A stretch of 35,341 nucleotides of DNA from Planococcus sp. ISL-109 (GTDB taxonomy: Bacteria > Bacillota > Bacilli > Bacillales_A > Planococcaceae), in NCBI RefSeq assembly GCF_018613655.1, contig NZ_JAGGPW010000036.1, positions 1 to 35,341 on the forward strand, written 5' to 3'. How positions within the stretch are numbered: the stretch's first letter is position 1; each line of letters starts with the position of its first letter. A program made the translations under genes and the position numbers. Shown here one piece after another: positions 1-9,112 of the stretch. The notes beneath the pieces were generated by a model. It ran no database searches, was not told where the DNA came from, and saw only the letters and a list, made by a program, of their open reading frames with translations.

Positions 1-24
1 GTTATCTTGTCTTATAATAGGCAT
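1..24 (-). CDS. Transposase N-terminus, partial (left IS copy)
   Basis: Eight codons (MPIIRQDN) follow an AGGAGGG ribosome site with about 9 nt spacing, and the frame is open to the window edge. The same start is present at the right end. That it is a transposase is inferred from its place just inside a duplicated inverted terminal sequence. Confidence 0.6.
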
Positions 25-152
25 AGAGCGCTTTCCCTCCTGATTTGGTTTGTTGTGGTGACTACCATTATACAGGATTTGGGGAGGTGCTCTATTTTCT
101 TGGCGTTACACACTTAGAGCCGCAAGGGCTCGGAATTATGAAATTAACTCAA
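1..152 (-). mobile_element. Left IS end (5' part, outward-facing)
   Basis: This stretch is the exact reverse complement of 35190-35341. Read on the minus strand it contains an IS terminus with the small palindrome GAGCC-cttgc-GGCTC, a TATAAT -10 box, an AGGAGGG ribosome site and the first eight codons of an ORF (MPIIRQDN), which runs off the window. Identity with the right end stops after the bases ttgagttaa; beyond that the two flanks differ, so position 152 is close to the true element boundary. The IS family cannot be assigned from eight residues. Confidence 0.85.
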
Positions 153-365
153 TTGTATTGGATTACTATAGCACTTTGCCTCAGATAGTAACCTTATAGG
201 ATAAATAAAGGGGGTAGGTATTTTTAAGACTCCATAGGAATCAATTTGATGACAAGCACCTCTGCCTCTTAAAGTAGCAATTTTAACATCAATATAACCA
301 TGTTTCTCCATCAACTTCCATACTATTGACTCAAAAATATATCCCCTTGCTTGATAATCTTTCAA
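144..365 (-). pseudogene. PD-(D/E)XK nuclease-like gene truncated by IS
   Basis: This is the N-terminal part (about 71 native codons) of a protein whose reading frame enters the IS. The last two residues and the stop (ttg agt taa) come from the IS end. The start is TTG at 365, behind GGGGG about 8 nt upstream. The residues include GRGACHQID, then YPIRLLSEAKCY. An Asp followed by a beta-strand Glu-x-Lys (E-A-K) about 20 residues later is the layout of a PD-(D/E)XK nuclease core, as in Mrr-like restriction enzymes. It lies 137 bp downstream of the HerA gene on the same strand and may have been the third gene of that defence operon. The fold assignment is inferred from a short fragment. Confidence 0.6.
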
Positions 366-502
366 TTTTTTTCCCCCGTTAATTTATAGTTTCATATTCT
401 ATTTAGCCTTTGTATTGCCAAAAGAAAGCTTAACAAGAAAGTTCTTGATTACTGATTTATCATTGCTTTTTAAGTTCCTATAATTCAGTATCCTATCCCT
501 CT

Positions 503-2287
503 TTAACAGCTTATCCATCTATTAAGAGTATTCTTTATTTCATATTCTTCTAGCAACTGACTTGTCCATCCTTTCATAAAATCAATGTCTGCTGAAGCTG
601 GAATTTGATGTTCTTCCAATGTTGCAATTTTTATTCGACTTGGAATAGCAGAAGCCTCGCCTACAAAGATTGCCTCTCTTCTAATCAATGAAGGTAATAG
701 TTTTGTTAAGCTGCTTAAATTATCCGGAATAAAACTTGAGACATATTGTTGGTCTACAGAATTAGTTAACCTCATAATTATCCAAGAATTGCATTGTGAT
801 AATACAGTCTTTTCAACATCCGACGGTCTTTGAGAAACTAGCATTAGTCCTAACCCGTATTTCCTCCCTTCTTTAGCAATCCTTCTAATGGCAGATTGAG
901 CTTCTTTGTATTGCGCATCACCGTTATTCGGAACATATCTATGAGCTTCTTCAAATATTAATAAAACTGGATCTTTTTCTCTCTCACTTCTACTTTGCCA
1001 AAATTTATATTGAAAGATTAATCGAGCAATTAATGCGGTCAAAAGACCTGCTACTTCGTTAGGCAACCCTGAAATATCAATTATTTTTATATTTTTGTCT
1101 TCTTCACCATTTTTTCCAACTAGTTGGGATAGAACTTTAGGCAAGCTAATCGAATCGTCCTTCCACTCATCCAACATGAATTTTAGCTGTGGGTTAGCTA
1201 CAAGCAATCTTAGCTTTTTTAAAATACTTTCGACTCTATCTCTCCCGCCTGTTTGAGAAAGATTTGCTTCAAGGCCCAACTTTCTTCCTTGTACTTTATC
1301 GATATGTAATTTAAAATCCGATAATTTGAATGGAGTTGGTTTATCTCTATCGAAATTAATTCTGTCTTCTTCTGTTTTCCCGTCGCATAGCGTTGGAATA
1401 GCCCCCCCTACTGCATCATCTTCTAATCTATTAACCACACCTGCACAAACCATACGAGCATAAGTTATGGCATCATAAACAATATTATTGAGGGTAGTTG
1501 CTTCATGTTCGGTCTTTCCGATGACTAATGATCTAAACTCATCGCTAGTCATAAGCCAGTAAGGTAACTTAATTTCTAAATATGGATTCTCTTGATCATT
1601 GCTACCACTGTAGGCTCTGTATGTTAATGAATCATTTGCAAATGCTTTCCCATATTCATTGTGTGGATCAATCATAATAATTCTAGGATTAAGAACTCCC
1701 TTTCCATGCTTTATTAAAGAGTGCAATATTGAAGCCACTGTCCCGGACTTTCCAGATCCTGTTGAACCTAAAATCGCACTATGATTTCCAAACAATTTAT
1801 TTATATCTGCCCTACATATTTGGTTAGTACCACTATATGTACCGATTGGAACTAAAGGGCTTTTTTCACTCTCAATTGTTTTTTCTGCTCCCGTATATAA
1901 TAAGTTCAGTTCAGCTTCAGTCATTAAGAATGCAGATTGTTGAGGAAGAGGATATACTTCAACACCCCTCGTAAAATCTAAATAGCCACCATTAAAACTT
2001 CCCTGGCCAATTAAATCAGCTTCTATTATCCTTGAGTCACTATTTAAGGATATATTATTTCCATCAAAGTTTAATTCTGACTTCATTCTTAACATTGCTA
2101 CATTGGCAAATAATATAACTCTTCCAAAATGAATTTTAAGGGTACTACCTATTTGACCGATTGAATATACTTTCCCTTTATATGTTCTTGACAAGCTTGA
2201 TAGTTCAGCATCAATTTCAATAGTAATTCGTGTCCCAGAAACTTCAATGACTTGCCCAATTCTTAAATCCTTTATAACTTGGAACAT
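503..2287 (-). CDS. herA: HerA-type ATPase of a SIR2-HerA defence system
   Basis: FtsK/HerA-superfamily hexameric ATPase, about 594 residues. The N-terminus resembles a HAS-barrel (MFQVIKDLRIGQVIEV...). In numbering from an upstream GTG at 2296, the Walker A GSTGSGKS is at 177-184, a conserved MIDPHNEYG loop follows at about 208-216, and Walker B LLIFEEAH is at 445-452, with SQRPSDV shortly after as the sensor region. HerA proteins of this DUF87 type form rings that bind a partner effector; paired with a SIR2 protein they give anti-phage NAD depletion or nuclease activity (known for SIR2-HerA/Nezha systems). The GTG at 2296 overlaps the SIR2 stop as GTGA and the ATG at 2287 lies 5 nt after it; either start couples translation to the SIR2 gene. 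I chose the ATG, but spacing to AGAGG is not ideal for either. Confidence 0.9.
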   Translation of the reverse strand: MFQVIKDLRIGQVIEVSGTRITIEIDAELSSLSRTYKGKVYSIGQIGSTLKIHFGRVILFANVAMLRMKSELNFDGNNISLNSDSRIIEADLIGQGSFNGGYLDFTRGVEVYPLPQQSAFLMTEAELNLLYTGAEKTIESEKSPLVPIGTYSGTNQICRADINKLFGNHSAILGSTGSGKSGTVASILHSLIKHGKGVLNPRIIMIDPHNEYGKAFANDSLTYRAYSGSNDQENPYLEIKLPYWLMTSDEFRSLVIGKTEHEATTLNNIVYDAITYARMVCAGVVNRLEDDAVGGAIPTLCDGKTEEDRINFDRDKPTPFKLSDFKLHIDKVQGRKLGLEANLSQTGGRDRVESILKKLRLLVANPQLKFMLDEWKDDSISLPKVLSQLVGKNGEEDKNIKIIDISGLPNEVAGLLTALIARLIFQYKFWQSRSEREKDPVLLIFEEAHRYVPNNGDAQYKEAQSAIRRIAKEGRKYGLGLMLVSQRPSDVEKTVLSQCNSWIIMRLTNSVDQQYVSSFIPDNLSSLTKLLPSLIRREAIFVGEASAIPSRIKIATLEEHQIPASADIDFMKGWTSQLLEEYEIKNTLNRWISC

Positions 2288-2292
2288 ATAAA

Positions 2293-3447
2293 TCACTCTT
2301 CCTCTTTTAAAAGTTTTATTAATCCGTTAAAACTCCACCAATCATATTCTTTATCTTTGTTTCTATATGCAGCTAGGCCGTCATTATAAATTCCTTTTTC
2401 AGTAAGAACGAAAATTCTATCGCTAATTGCAGAATTGGATAACCATTTATGCAAAATTGGAGATAGAGAAGTATCGTTATGTTCTTGATTCCATATTTCT
2501 TTTATAAAAATGATTAACGTCATATTGTTATTTGGTGAAAATAATATTCCTTCAATCTCATTATTTATATGGTTATCGCCAAAACTATAACCACATACAC
2601 ACAATACATTTTGATTTATTGAACGTAATTGTTCTCTAAATGCATTAAACAAAGTAGCGAATGGATCTTTTTGTGTTTCTACATATTTTGTTGCCTGAGG
2701 ATAAATTAGTACATTTGATAATTCAGAGAGATAATTTGTTCCATAGCGTGTTCTAATAAGTCCGTAACTAGGATCGTTAAACCAATCTATTGAACCATGT
2801 AGTTTATAAACATGATACTCATTATTATTAGTATTTTTTTTGTAAGAAGTAGGATCCCAAAATCCTATTGCACTTCCAGAAAAACCGTCAATTACTAGTT
2901 TTTTCTCTAAAGAAAGAGCATCTTCTAAAAGAGTATCGTAATTAGTTGTAAAAAAATTCACTTTTTTCCTTTGATGTAAGTCCGAGCTTCTTTTAAATAA
3001 TGCTTTTACAAATTCTTGATGGAAGTTCACTGTCACTATAGGGTTTTGAATAGATCCTTCTATTGATGGGTCGCTTGATTTATAGCCATATCTCACAATA
3101 TGACTAATTCTTTCAATAATTGCTTTATATAATTTACTTAACCCTTCAAGTGTATAAACAAAATTATTAATCTTAATTTCTTCAGAGTAAGACCTTTCTA
3201 TAATGGCTATTAAGTCTCCTATTTGACTTAATATATATTCGATGTGAGCATCTTGAGGCAGCAATTTTTGTATTGCTATATAAATCTTTCTCAATTCCTT
3301 GTCTTTTAAATCTGCAGTTATTTTTTTAGTCAATGGAATCATTAAAGGAATATTTGATTCGAAGCTAATGCCTGCTCCAAAAAGCCAATTTTGATAGTGA
3401 GAATCTAGATGTTGCTGTACTTCTTCATATTTTTTTAAAAAGTTCAA
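2293..3447 (-). CDS. SIR2-like effector of a SIR2-HerA defence system
   Basis: A 384-residue SIR2_2-type protein. The NAD-binding Rossmann signature GAGIS is at 24-28, the conserved TTNYD at 167-171, the LHG with the presumed catalytic His at 217, and the closing GYSFGD at 286-291. Proteins of this kind consume NAD(+) on phage infection in Thoeris, DSR and SIR2-HerA systems; here the HerA gene follows at once on the same strand, so the two are most likely one abortive-infection module. The start is TTG at 3447, preceded by AAGGGGAG at 7 nt; no better ATG lies upstream. In the leader an inverted repeat TACACT...AGTGTA (3481-3486 / 3500-3505) may be a regulatory site. Base composition is AT-rich, unlike the genes after 9 kb, which fits horizontal gain. 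Confidence 0.9.
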   Translation of the reverse strand: MNFLKKYEEVQQHLDSHYQNWLFGAGISFESNIPLMIPLTKKITADLKDKELRKIYIAIQKLLPQDAHIEYILSQIGDLIAIIERSYSEEIKINNFVYTLEGLSKLYKAIIERISHIVRYGYKSSDPSIEGSIQNPIVTVNFHQEFVKALFKRSSDLHQRKKVNFFTTNYDTLLEDALSLEKKLVIDGFSGSAIGFWDPTSYKKNTNNNEYHVYKLHGSIDWFNDPSYGLIRTRYGTNYLSELSNVLIYPQATKYVETQKDPFATLFNAFREQLRSINQNVLCVCGYSFGDNHINNEIEGILFSPNNNMTLIIFIKEIWNQEHNDTSLSPILHKWLSNSAISDRIFVLTEKGIYNDGLAAYRNKDKEYDWWSFNGLIKLLKEEE

Positions 3448-3591
3448 TTTCTAACTCCCCTTTTTAACATTCATAATCGCTACACTTCCCCAAAAAAGTA
3501 GTGTATTTCATGATATTCCTGGTTTCTGCTTAAATATTTAAACTTCATTTCACAGACCATTTCTCGCTGGAACGGAAAATATATTTCTCTG

Positions 3592-5202
3592 TTAAATTCC
3601 CAAGAGACGCATTCTCAAATCCTCATCACTAGCAAAAACATAAAGCCCCTTTATACCTCTCTTCATCAAAACATTAATGGAATTCAGTATGATCTGTTCT
3701 TTCGCTTTATCAACATCCTCAATTCCATCTTTTCCTCTAAATGCTTCAGTATCACTATATTTCTCAGTAATAATCTTCAAGCAATCATTTTGCTCATCAT
3801 AAGTAACTGATGGCCCCAATATTACTCCTACATAATTCAGATCAAAGCCTTGAATCGTATAGATAGATCCCGCTTCTTTAATCGTATCCCGCTCTTCTGC
3901 CCATGTTTTTTTGGCATCGGTTGAATTCCATGGGATTTCAAGGCTGCCTTCTCTAATGTAATATTGCTCGCCATCCTTCTTATGTTCATAGTCGAATGTC
4001 GAGACCACTCTTGAGAGTCCATGTACCTTATCCTTTTCCACTATGGCATCGTGCATGTCTTTGGCAGAATCGAATATTTGAAAATCATATTGTTTATCTC
4101 TTGGTAACTTCAAAATTCGCTTTTCTACAAAATTATCGATCCAGTTGATCACATCGTCTCCAGCATTCATGCGGAACTGCTCTTTTAAAATATAGGGCTT
4201 TTCGGTTTGATGGTCCGGCACGACACTCTTCAACCGCTCCTCGTCCCAATAGCTTTTCAGCTTTAAGACTTGTTTTTCATCGTAGACTACGATGACGACT
4301 TTGCTGTGCTTAATGATTTCTTCCAATTGATTGTCTTCATTGAACCCATTAAAAGCATCCGCTCTGCTCAGCAATAAATGCGCTTCGTCGACCAAGACAA
4401 TGTCCGCTTTTTCTGCCGCTTTCTTCTGTTTGTTAATGAAACTTGTAGGCTTATCAAAGTTATTCTTTTTAAGGAACTTTACATTGGCAGCGATGTTTTT
4501 GTACGTTTTCAGCATCTCCGAATGATTGACGAGCAAGTAATTCTTTGTCTGATGAAGATTGGAATTCTTATCAGCCGCGAGCTCCTGGATGCTATTGAAT
4601 ACGGAACTGAGGACCACGCTCTTTCCTACGCCGGCTTCGCCCTTCACCATGAATACAAAGGTTTCCTCGTCATGAATATGCTCTTCACACACTTCTATAA
4701 TTTTGGTCTTAAGCTCGAGTTGCGTCATCGTCAGCTCTTTAAAAGGAGAAAGTTTGAAGATGTCCCTGTTTTCAATTACGTGAGCAGGGTTATTTACCAT
4801 TCTCCTTTTCAATAGTTCATCCCATATATCCTTGAAAACCTCTTTATCGTAGAATTCCTTGTTGTGGTAGTTGTGCGTGACACTTTGCGCTGTCTGGCTC
4901 TTGTTCTGCAGCTTGTAGCGATCATCGCCCAGGAAATAATTGATGAGCTTGGTTTCGATATTGTATGTAGCCGACCGGTGAAATTCTTCGTGGATGATGA
5001 GCGTCATTTTCTCTAATTTCTTTCTCTCGATATTATTCAAATGAGCCTTCATGCGATTTTTAAAGGCTACCGTTTCCCCGATATAGACCGTTGTATTGTT
5101 GTTGAGAAAATAAACAACTGGATAATCAAAGTAATGATCGTTCTTAATACTTTCCAATGTGGATTTATTAAAGTCCCAAGTTTTTAGTTTTGTTATCCCC
5201 AT
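3592..5202 (-). CDS. GIY-YIG nuclease fused to DUF2075 ATPase
   Basis: The N-terminal 100 residues form a GIY-YIG domain (VYFL at about 31-34, VYIGE at about 39-43, then FKNRM with the conserved Arg and a later NIETKLINYF Glu). The rest is a DUF2075/Schlafen-type superfamily-1-like P-loop ATPase: Walker A GEAGVGKS at about 188-195, DEAH at about 272-275, and a C-terminal QGFDLNYVGVILGPS motif. The open frame extends to a TTG at 5229, but AGAGAGG about 9 nt before the ATG at 5202 sets the likely start there (536 aa). Fusions of this kind are frequent in phage-defence islands; a DNA-cleaving helicase role is inferred. The neighbouring gene at 5656 is divergent and encodes another GIY-YIG relative. 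Confidence 0.85.
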   Translation of the reverse strand: MGITKLKTWDFNKSTLESIKNDHYFDYPVVYFLNNNTTVYIGETVAFKNRMKAHLNNIERKKLEKMTLIIHEEFHRSATYNIETKLINYFLGDDRYKLQNKSQTAQSVTHNYHNKEFYDKEVFKDIWDELLKRRMVNNPAHVIENRDIFKLSPFKELTMTQLELKTKIIEVCEEHIHDEETFVFMVKGEAGVGKSVVLSSVFNSIQELAADKNSNLHQTKNYLLVNHSEMLKTYKNIAANVKFLKKNNFDKPTSFINKQKKAAEKADIVLVDEAHLLLSRADAFNGFNEDNQLEEIIKHSKVVIVVYDEKQVLKLKSYWDEERLKSVVPDHQTEKPYILKEQFRMNAGDDVINWIDNFVEKRILKLPRDKQYDFQIFDSAKDMHDAIVEKDKVHGLSRVVSTFDYEHKKDGEQYYIREGSLEIPWNSTDAKKTWAEERDTIKEAGSIYTIQGFDLNYVGVILGPSVTYDEQNDCLKIITEKYSDTEAFRGKDGIEDVDKAKEQIILNSINVLMKRGIKGLYVFASDEDLRMRLLGI

Positions 5203-5655
5203 AATTATGTAGCCTCTCTTTGCTGACAATTAATATACTTGAATTTATTCCTGTAGCGGTAGGACAGTCAATATCCGAAAGAATAAAGCGGCTCATCTTC
5301 TCCGTGGCACAGTTTTTAAGATAAACATACGTCTGTCTGCTATCTTCTATAGTTGTAAAATCCTATCTATTACTTAATTTCAGTTTAGCATTATTTAACT
5401 AATATAAGGATACTTTTTGCAATATTGCTACAATAGGTAATGGATTTTTAGTCTAACGACTTGAATAGACAAATTTTCGGTGCCATATAAATGGCCTGCC
5501 TTTTTTGAAAGCTTTATCAGTGGTATTTCTTTTCATTCATTTGTCCACTCTTGCTTTAATTTAGAAATAAACACCTTATATCTGATTTTAAAAGGTATAA
5601 TATACTTATCAGTTGGTTAATTTAGGGATTTAAATAAGTATAAGGAGGCTTTTTG
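5203..5655. promoter_or_regulatory. Divergent intergenic region with -10 box
   Basis: This 450-bp AT-rich spacer between two divergent genes has no convincing ORF. A TATAAT at 5596-5601 is a good -10 for the rightward DUF4041 gene, leaving a leader of about 50 nt that ends in AAGGAGG 8 nt before the ATG. No good -35 hexamer is present at the expected distance, so regulation by an activator is possible. I see no clear terminator or RNA gene in the rest. Confidence 0.45.
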
Positions 5656-7149
5656 ATGAAGGTTAAATGGTATTATTCTTTGTGGTTTATCGGGTTAATG
5701 TTTTCGCAATGGTATTTGGTTGTGCCGTTGATTATGGCGATTGTTTTAACGATTCAAAGACAGAAAGAAGAAGCGAAGCATCAACAACAATGGGCTGATA
5801 GTGGTTTTGGGGATCTGTTAATATTGAATGAACAAAAAGAATCGATTCAAAAAAGCATACAGATACTCACTGTTGATAAGGAAAAGACGCTCGCAGAGTT
5901 GGAAATGAAAAAAGACAAGTTAATAGAAAAGCTGAAAGTCGCTGAAGACTTGGATGCAATGCGCGAAGCAACTAATAAAGAACAGAACAATATAGACAAG
6001 TTAGCTAGAGATCAGGTTCATTTAGGTGAGCAAATCACCGTATTGAAAAAAGAAATAGAACAGAAACATTCGGAAATCATCGTTCTAGATGATGAAATCC
6101 TTAACCAGGAGTTCGGTTTCTACACACCAAAATACAACCTTGAAAACTCACAAGTTTATAAACAACGCTTGGAACATATACGCAATAAACAAAAGCAATT
6201 GGCTAAGGAAAAGCAAGCGACCCATCATTCTGATGATTGGACACTGAGCGGCAGTAAAACTGAAGGCCGTAAAATGAATAATGAAAACATCAAAATGACC
6301 ATCTACTCTTTCAATACCGATTGCGACAACGCAATCTCAAAAGCCAAATTCAATAATATAGATTCTATTGAAAAGCGAATCCGTGGCTCGTACACGAAAT
6401 TGAATAAAATGAATGCGAAAAACAAGATCGAAATTAAAGGGGAATACCTAGAATTAAAACTAGCCGAGCTTCATCTTGCCTATGAGTACGAACTGATTAA
6501 AGAAGAAGAGCGCGAAGAGCAGCGCAGAATCAAAGAAGAAATGCGTGAAGAACAAAAAGCCTTGAAAGAAATTGAGGCACTCAAGAAGAAAATTGAGAAA
6601 GAAGAAACACATTTTATGCAGGAAATCAGCTCTTTGAAACTGCGCCTTGACTCCTCTTCTGTTGAAGAGAGAGCTGCTATCCAACATAAGATCCTGGAAC
6701 TGGAAGCGAAGCTGGCTCTTGTCGAAAAAGACAAAGAAGATGTGCTTAACCGTGAACAAAATACACGTGCCGGATATGTCTACATCATCTCAAACATCGG
6801 ATCTTTCGGAGAATACGTTTATAAAATCGGCATGACGCGCCGCCTTGAACCGTTGGACCGCGTGAAGGAACTTGGTGATGCATCGGTTCCATTCATTTTC
6901 GATGTCCATGCCATGATTTTCTCAGAAGATGCACCGACATTGGAGAATGCATTGCATAAGGCTTTCCATCACAGACGCTTGAACAAAGTAAATGAACGCA
7001 AGGAATTCTTCAGAGTATCACTCGAAGAAATATCTGATGTTGTGATTCAAAACCATAACAAGGTTGTCGAGTTCACTAAACTGGCAGAAGCCGAACATTA
7101 TAGAGAAACTCTTATGCTCGACAAGACTTTGATAAAAGTGGCAAACTGA
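5656..7149 (+). CDS. DUF4041 coiled-coil protein with C-terminal T5orf172 (GIY-YIG-like) domain
   Basis: A 497-residue protein. Residues 5-33 are a hydrophobic N-terminal membrane segment, residues about 60-145 a charged coiled coil, about 147-305 match the DUF4041 layout (FGFYTPKYN..., followed by a long E/K/R-rich helix), and 374-470 form a T5orf172/Mug113 domain, with YVYIIS at 375-380 and VYKIGMTRR at 389-397, the two strands of the GIY-YIG core. Such proteins occur in phages and in bacterial accessory islands; nuclease action is inferred from the fold and substrate is unknown. AAGGAGG is 8 nt before the ATG at 5656, which is preferred over the TTG just before it. It is divergent from the GIY-YIG/DUF2075 gene. 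Confidence 0.85.
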   Translation: MKVKWYYSLWFIGLMFSQWYLVVPLIMAIVLTIQRQKEEAKHQQQWADSGFGDLLILNEQKESIQKSIQILTVDKEKTLAELEMKKDKLIEKLKVAEDLDAMREATNKEQNNIDKLARDQVHLGEQITVLKKEIEQKHSEIIVLDDEILNQEFGFYTPKYNLENSQVYKQRLEHIRNKQKQLAKEKQATHHSDDWTLSGSKTEGRKMNNENIKMTIYSFNTDCDNAISKAKFNNIDSIEKRIRGSYTKLNKMNAKNKIEIKGEYLELKLAELHLAYEYELIKEEEREEQRRIKEEMREEQKALKEIEALKKKIEKEETHFMQEISSLKLRLDSSSVEERAAIQHKILELEAKLALVEKDKEDVLNREQNTRAGYVYIISNIGSFGEYVYKIGMTRRLEPLDRVKELGDASVPFIFDVHAMIFSEDAPTLENALHKAFHHRRLNKVNERKEFFRVSLEEISDVVIQNHNKVVEFTKLAEAEHYRETLMLDKTLIKVAN

Positions 7150-7172
7150 GTTTAATCTGTAAATAGAGAGTA

Positions 7173-7204
7173 CAAAAAGGCCTGCGTAGTTGCTGGCCTT
7201 TTTG
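7173..7204 (+). terminator. Rho-independent terminator
   Basis: The inverted repeat CAAAAAGGCC / GGCCTTTTTG has a 12-nt loop and ends in a T-rich tail, 24 bp after the stop of the DUF4041 gene. Confidence 0.8.
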
Positions 7205-7341
7205 TTTGGAATTATCCTATTCTTCTTCCATTGCTTCAGGATTAATGTTTGTATTGAACGCCCCCTTCTCTTGATATCTTCTATTTCGTTGTTGACTTCA
7301 AAAAAACTTTGATTTTTATCCTTTACAAATCGGTTGAGGTT

Positions 7342-8001
7342 TCATCCAACAATTTTTCTTTCTTCAAGCTCCTTCAATTTACTTCCAAGTCTTTTTGATA
7401 ATTCAATTTCGCTTTCTCTATGAAGATAAAACATACTCATGTTTCCTTCATTAAAAAAATACGGCTTATGAATAAATTCAAAGCAAGATCTTTTTGTACT
7501 AATGACGGAGTTATATACTTTTTCCGCAGCTTCTAAAAGTTCTAAGTCCCGTGTCTTTAATTTCGACTTATCGACCCGGCTTAACTCTTTTTTAATTATT
7601 TCTTCTTTATTAATGTCATATTGCAGACTAAAGACTACATCTTTTAAAACTCTTTCATCCTTCAAGTCTTGACGGTTTTGATTTTCTAATTCTTGAACCA
7701 GTTCGTAAATTGGGTTTAATAGCTTTTTATAATGACGCACTGCATAGTTATAGTATTGATCATATTCGCTCTCCCTTTTACTTTCTTCATAACTTATTTG
7801 CTCTTTAACGGCTTTAACTGCGTATTGTCCTGCCATTTTCGCACCAATCATTGCGCCTAAGAAAGTACCGAGCACTTGAAGTATTGTTTTTAAGTCTATA
7901 ATTTCACTGAAATTAAAAGTATTTTGGTACATCCAAAAAATTAACAATATCATTGTTATTAGTAGTAGCCACGCTGACCAAAAATAAAAATTTTTCTTCA
8001 T
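7342..8001 (-). CDS. Two-helix membrane protein, function unknown
   Basis: A 219-residue protein with two predicted membrane helices near the N-terminus: one at about 8-24 (hydrophobic, Trp-rich) and a second, Gly-rich, at about 38-62 (ILQVLGTFLGAMIGAKMAG). The remaining 155 residues are a charged, helical cytoplasmic domain with many Glu and Lys. The start ATG follows AAGGGGGA at 5 nt. I do not recognise a family. The TM-TM-long helical tail layout resembles membrane partners of defence systems, but that is only an analogy; it stands alone between two terminators at the edge of the AT-rich island. Confidence 0.75.
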   Translation of the reverse strand: MKKNFYFWSAWLLLITMILLIFWMYQNTFNFSEIIDLKTILQVLGTFLGAMIGAKMAGQYAVKAVKEQISYEESKRESEYDQYYNYAVRHYKKLLNPIYELVQELENQNRQDLKDERVLKDVVFSLQYDINKEEIIKKELSRVDKSKLKTRDLELLEAAEKVYNSVISTKRSCFEFIHKPYFFNEGNMSMFYLHRESEIELSKRLGSKLKELEERKIVG

Positions 8002-8042
8002 AAGTTCCCCCTTACATAAGCTGACTATTATACGTAAAAATC

Positions 8043-8071
8043 AAAAGCCGATAGCTTAGCTAACGGCTTTT
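8043..8071 (-). terminator. Rho-independent terminator (probably bidirectional)
   Basis: The stem AAAAGCCG / CGGCTTTT has an internally self-complementary loop (tagc...gcta). It lies 24 bp downstream of the stop of the leftward gene at 8095 and upstream of the gene starting at 8001. Confidence 0.75.
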
Positions 8072-8094
8072 ATAAAATATTTTTCTGTATTTTA

Positions 8095-8964
8095 TTAAAA
8101 ACTTAGTTGTTTAGTCGAGTAAGCTATAGCCAATGCGTTCAATGATCGCCCTTGTACTAAGAACGCTGTTGGGTTAAATAATGCAATTTCGAATTCTTCG
8201 TTCTTGTTGGGTGCTCTCACTTGTCCCACTACTACTAAAAGTGGCGGTTCAAAATCCTTTGCATATTGAGCAACCAAAGCTAATTGATTTCTTAACTCTT
8301 CTGATTCAGAAAAGAAAGCTTCTTCAAATAATAAATTGCCATAAACTTCATTTCTGTGAATTCGGATTTTTGGGCGGGAACTTGTAAGGTCAGCTTCTAC
8401 AAACTCACCAATTATAGTCCTAGTCTTCCCAATATCTCTACTTGTTAAAGCATCTACTGTTCTTTTCCACAGCCGGCTTTGTACACCCGCCTTTACTTTC
8501 TCCGCATCAGCTGGATCGATTATAAAATCAAATGATTCTTGTTCAGATTTTTTAGTGGCCTGAGTTTGTCTTTTACGATTTCGTGATTCATTTTTTTGCC
8601 GCTCTTCTTCTCTTTGTTCATCTGTCATGGTTTCTTGAGTAAAAGCATCTTTTAACGATTTCAACATATGCTTTTCAGATAGCGGTGCGAAGAAATCACC
8701 GGATGTAGGCACACTCGTACTCCCAGTAACTTTGTCTTTATAGTAAGTGCAATGCTCTTCATGTTGATGTCCTCTCCAAGCCCGCAAATAACTCTTTTTC
8801 CCTGAACGGGCTACAAAACTAATCATAGCGGTACAGTTTGGTGTGCTGCAAAACAAGTTTCCGCGGTATTTATTGCGGTAATTCTTCGGTGTAATATCCC
8901 CTAAACTAATTACTTCCGGCTCTTCCTCAGTACGTCTATAGATTACATCAAATATTTTGGCCAT
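8095..8964 (-). CDS. Hypothetical protein with N-terminal Cys/His (zinc-finger-like) motif
   Basis: A 289-residue soluble protein. Residues about 37-72 carry C-x4-C (FCSTPNC) followed by RAWRGHQHEEHC, a Cys/His arrangement like the metal-binding N-terminal region of CoiA-type proteins. A charged linker (about 105-145, rich in Glu, Lys, Arg and Gln) leads to a C-terminal alpha/beta part with GNLLFEEAFF and LLVVVGQVR. The start ATG follows GGAGGG at 6 nt. Function is unknown; nucleic-acid binding is a guess based on the Cys/His motif. It has its own terminator and lies at the edge of the defence island. Confidence 0.7.
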   Translation of the reverse strand: MAKIFDVIYRRTEEEPEVISLGDITPKNYRNKYRGNLFCSTPNCTAMISFVARSGKKSYLRAWRGHQHEEHCTYYKDKVTGSTSVPTSGDFFAPLSEKHMLKSLKDAFTQETMTDEQREEERQKNESRNRKRQTQATKKSEQESFDFIIDPADAEKVKAGVQSRLWKRTVDALTSRDIGKTRTIIGEFVEADLTSSRPKIRIHRNEVYGNLLFEEAFFSESEELRNQLALVAQYAKDFEPPLLVVVGQVRAPNKNEEFEIALFNPTAFLVQGRSLNALAIAYSTKQLSF

Positions 8965-9112
8965 ATTTTCCCTCCAATTTATTTTTCTAAAAGCTAACCA
9001 ATTAGAAAGCGCAAAATGTGAAGAAATTTCATTTCTTGTAAATTCTTGTATCTATATTTTATCATTGTTTGAATATTTCGCATCTATTCACACCTCTTAT
9101 GAAGACAAAAGA

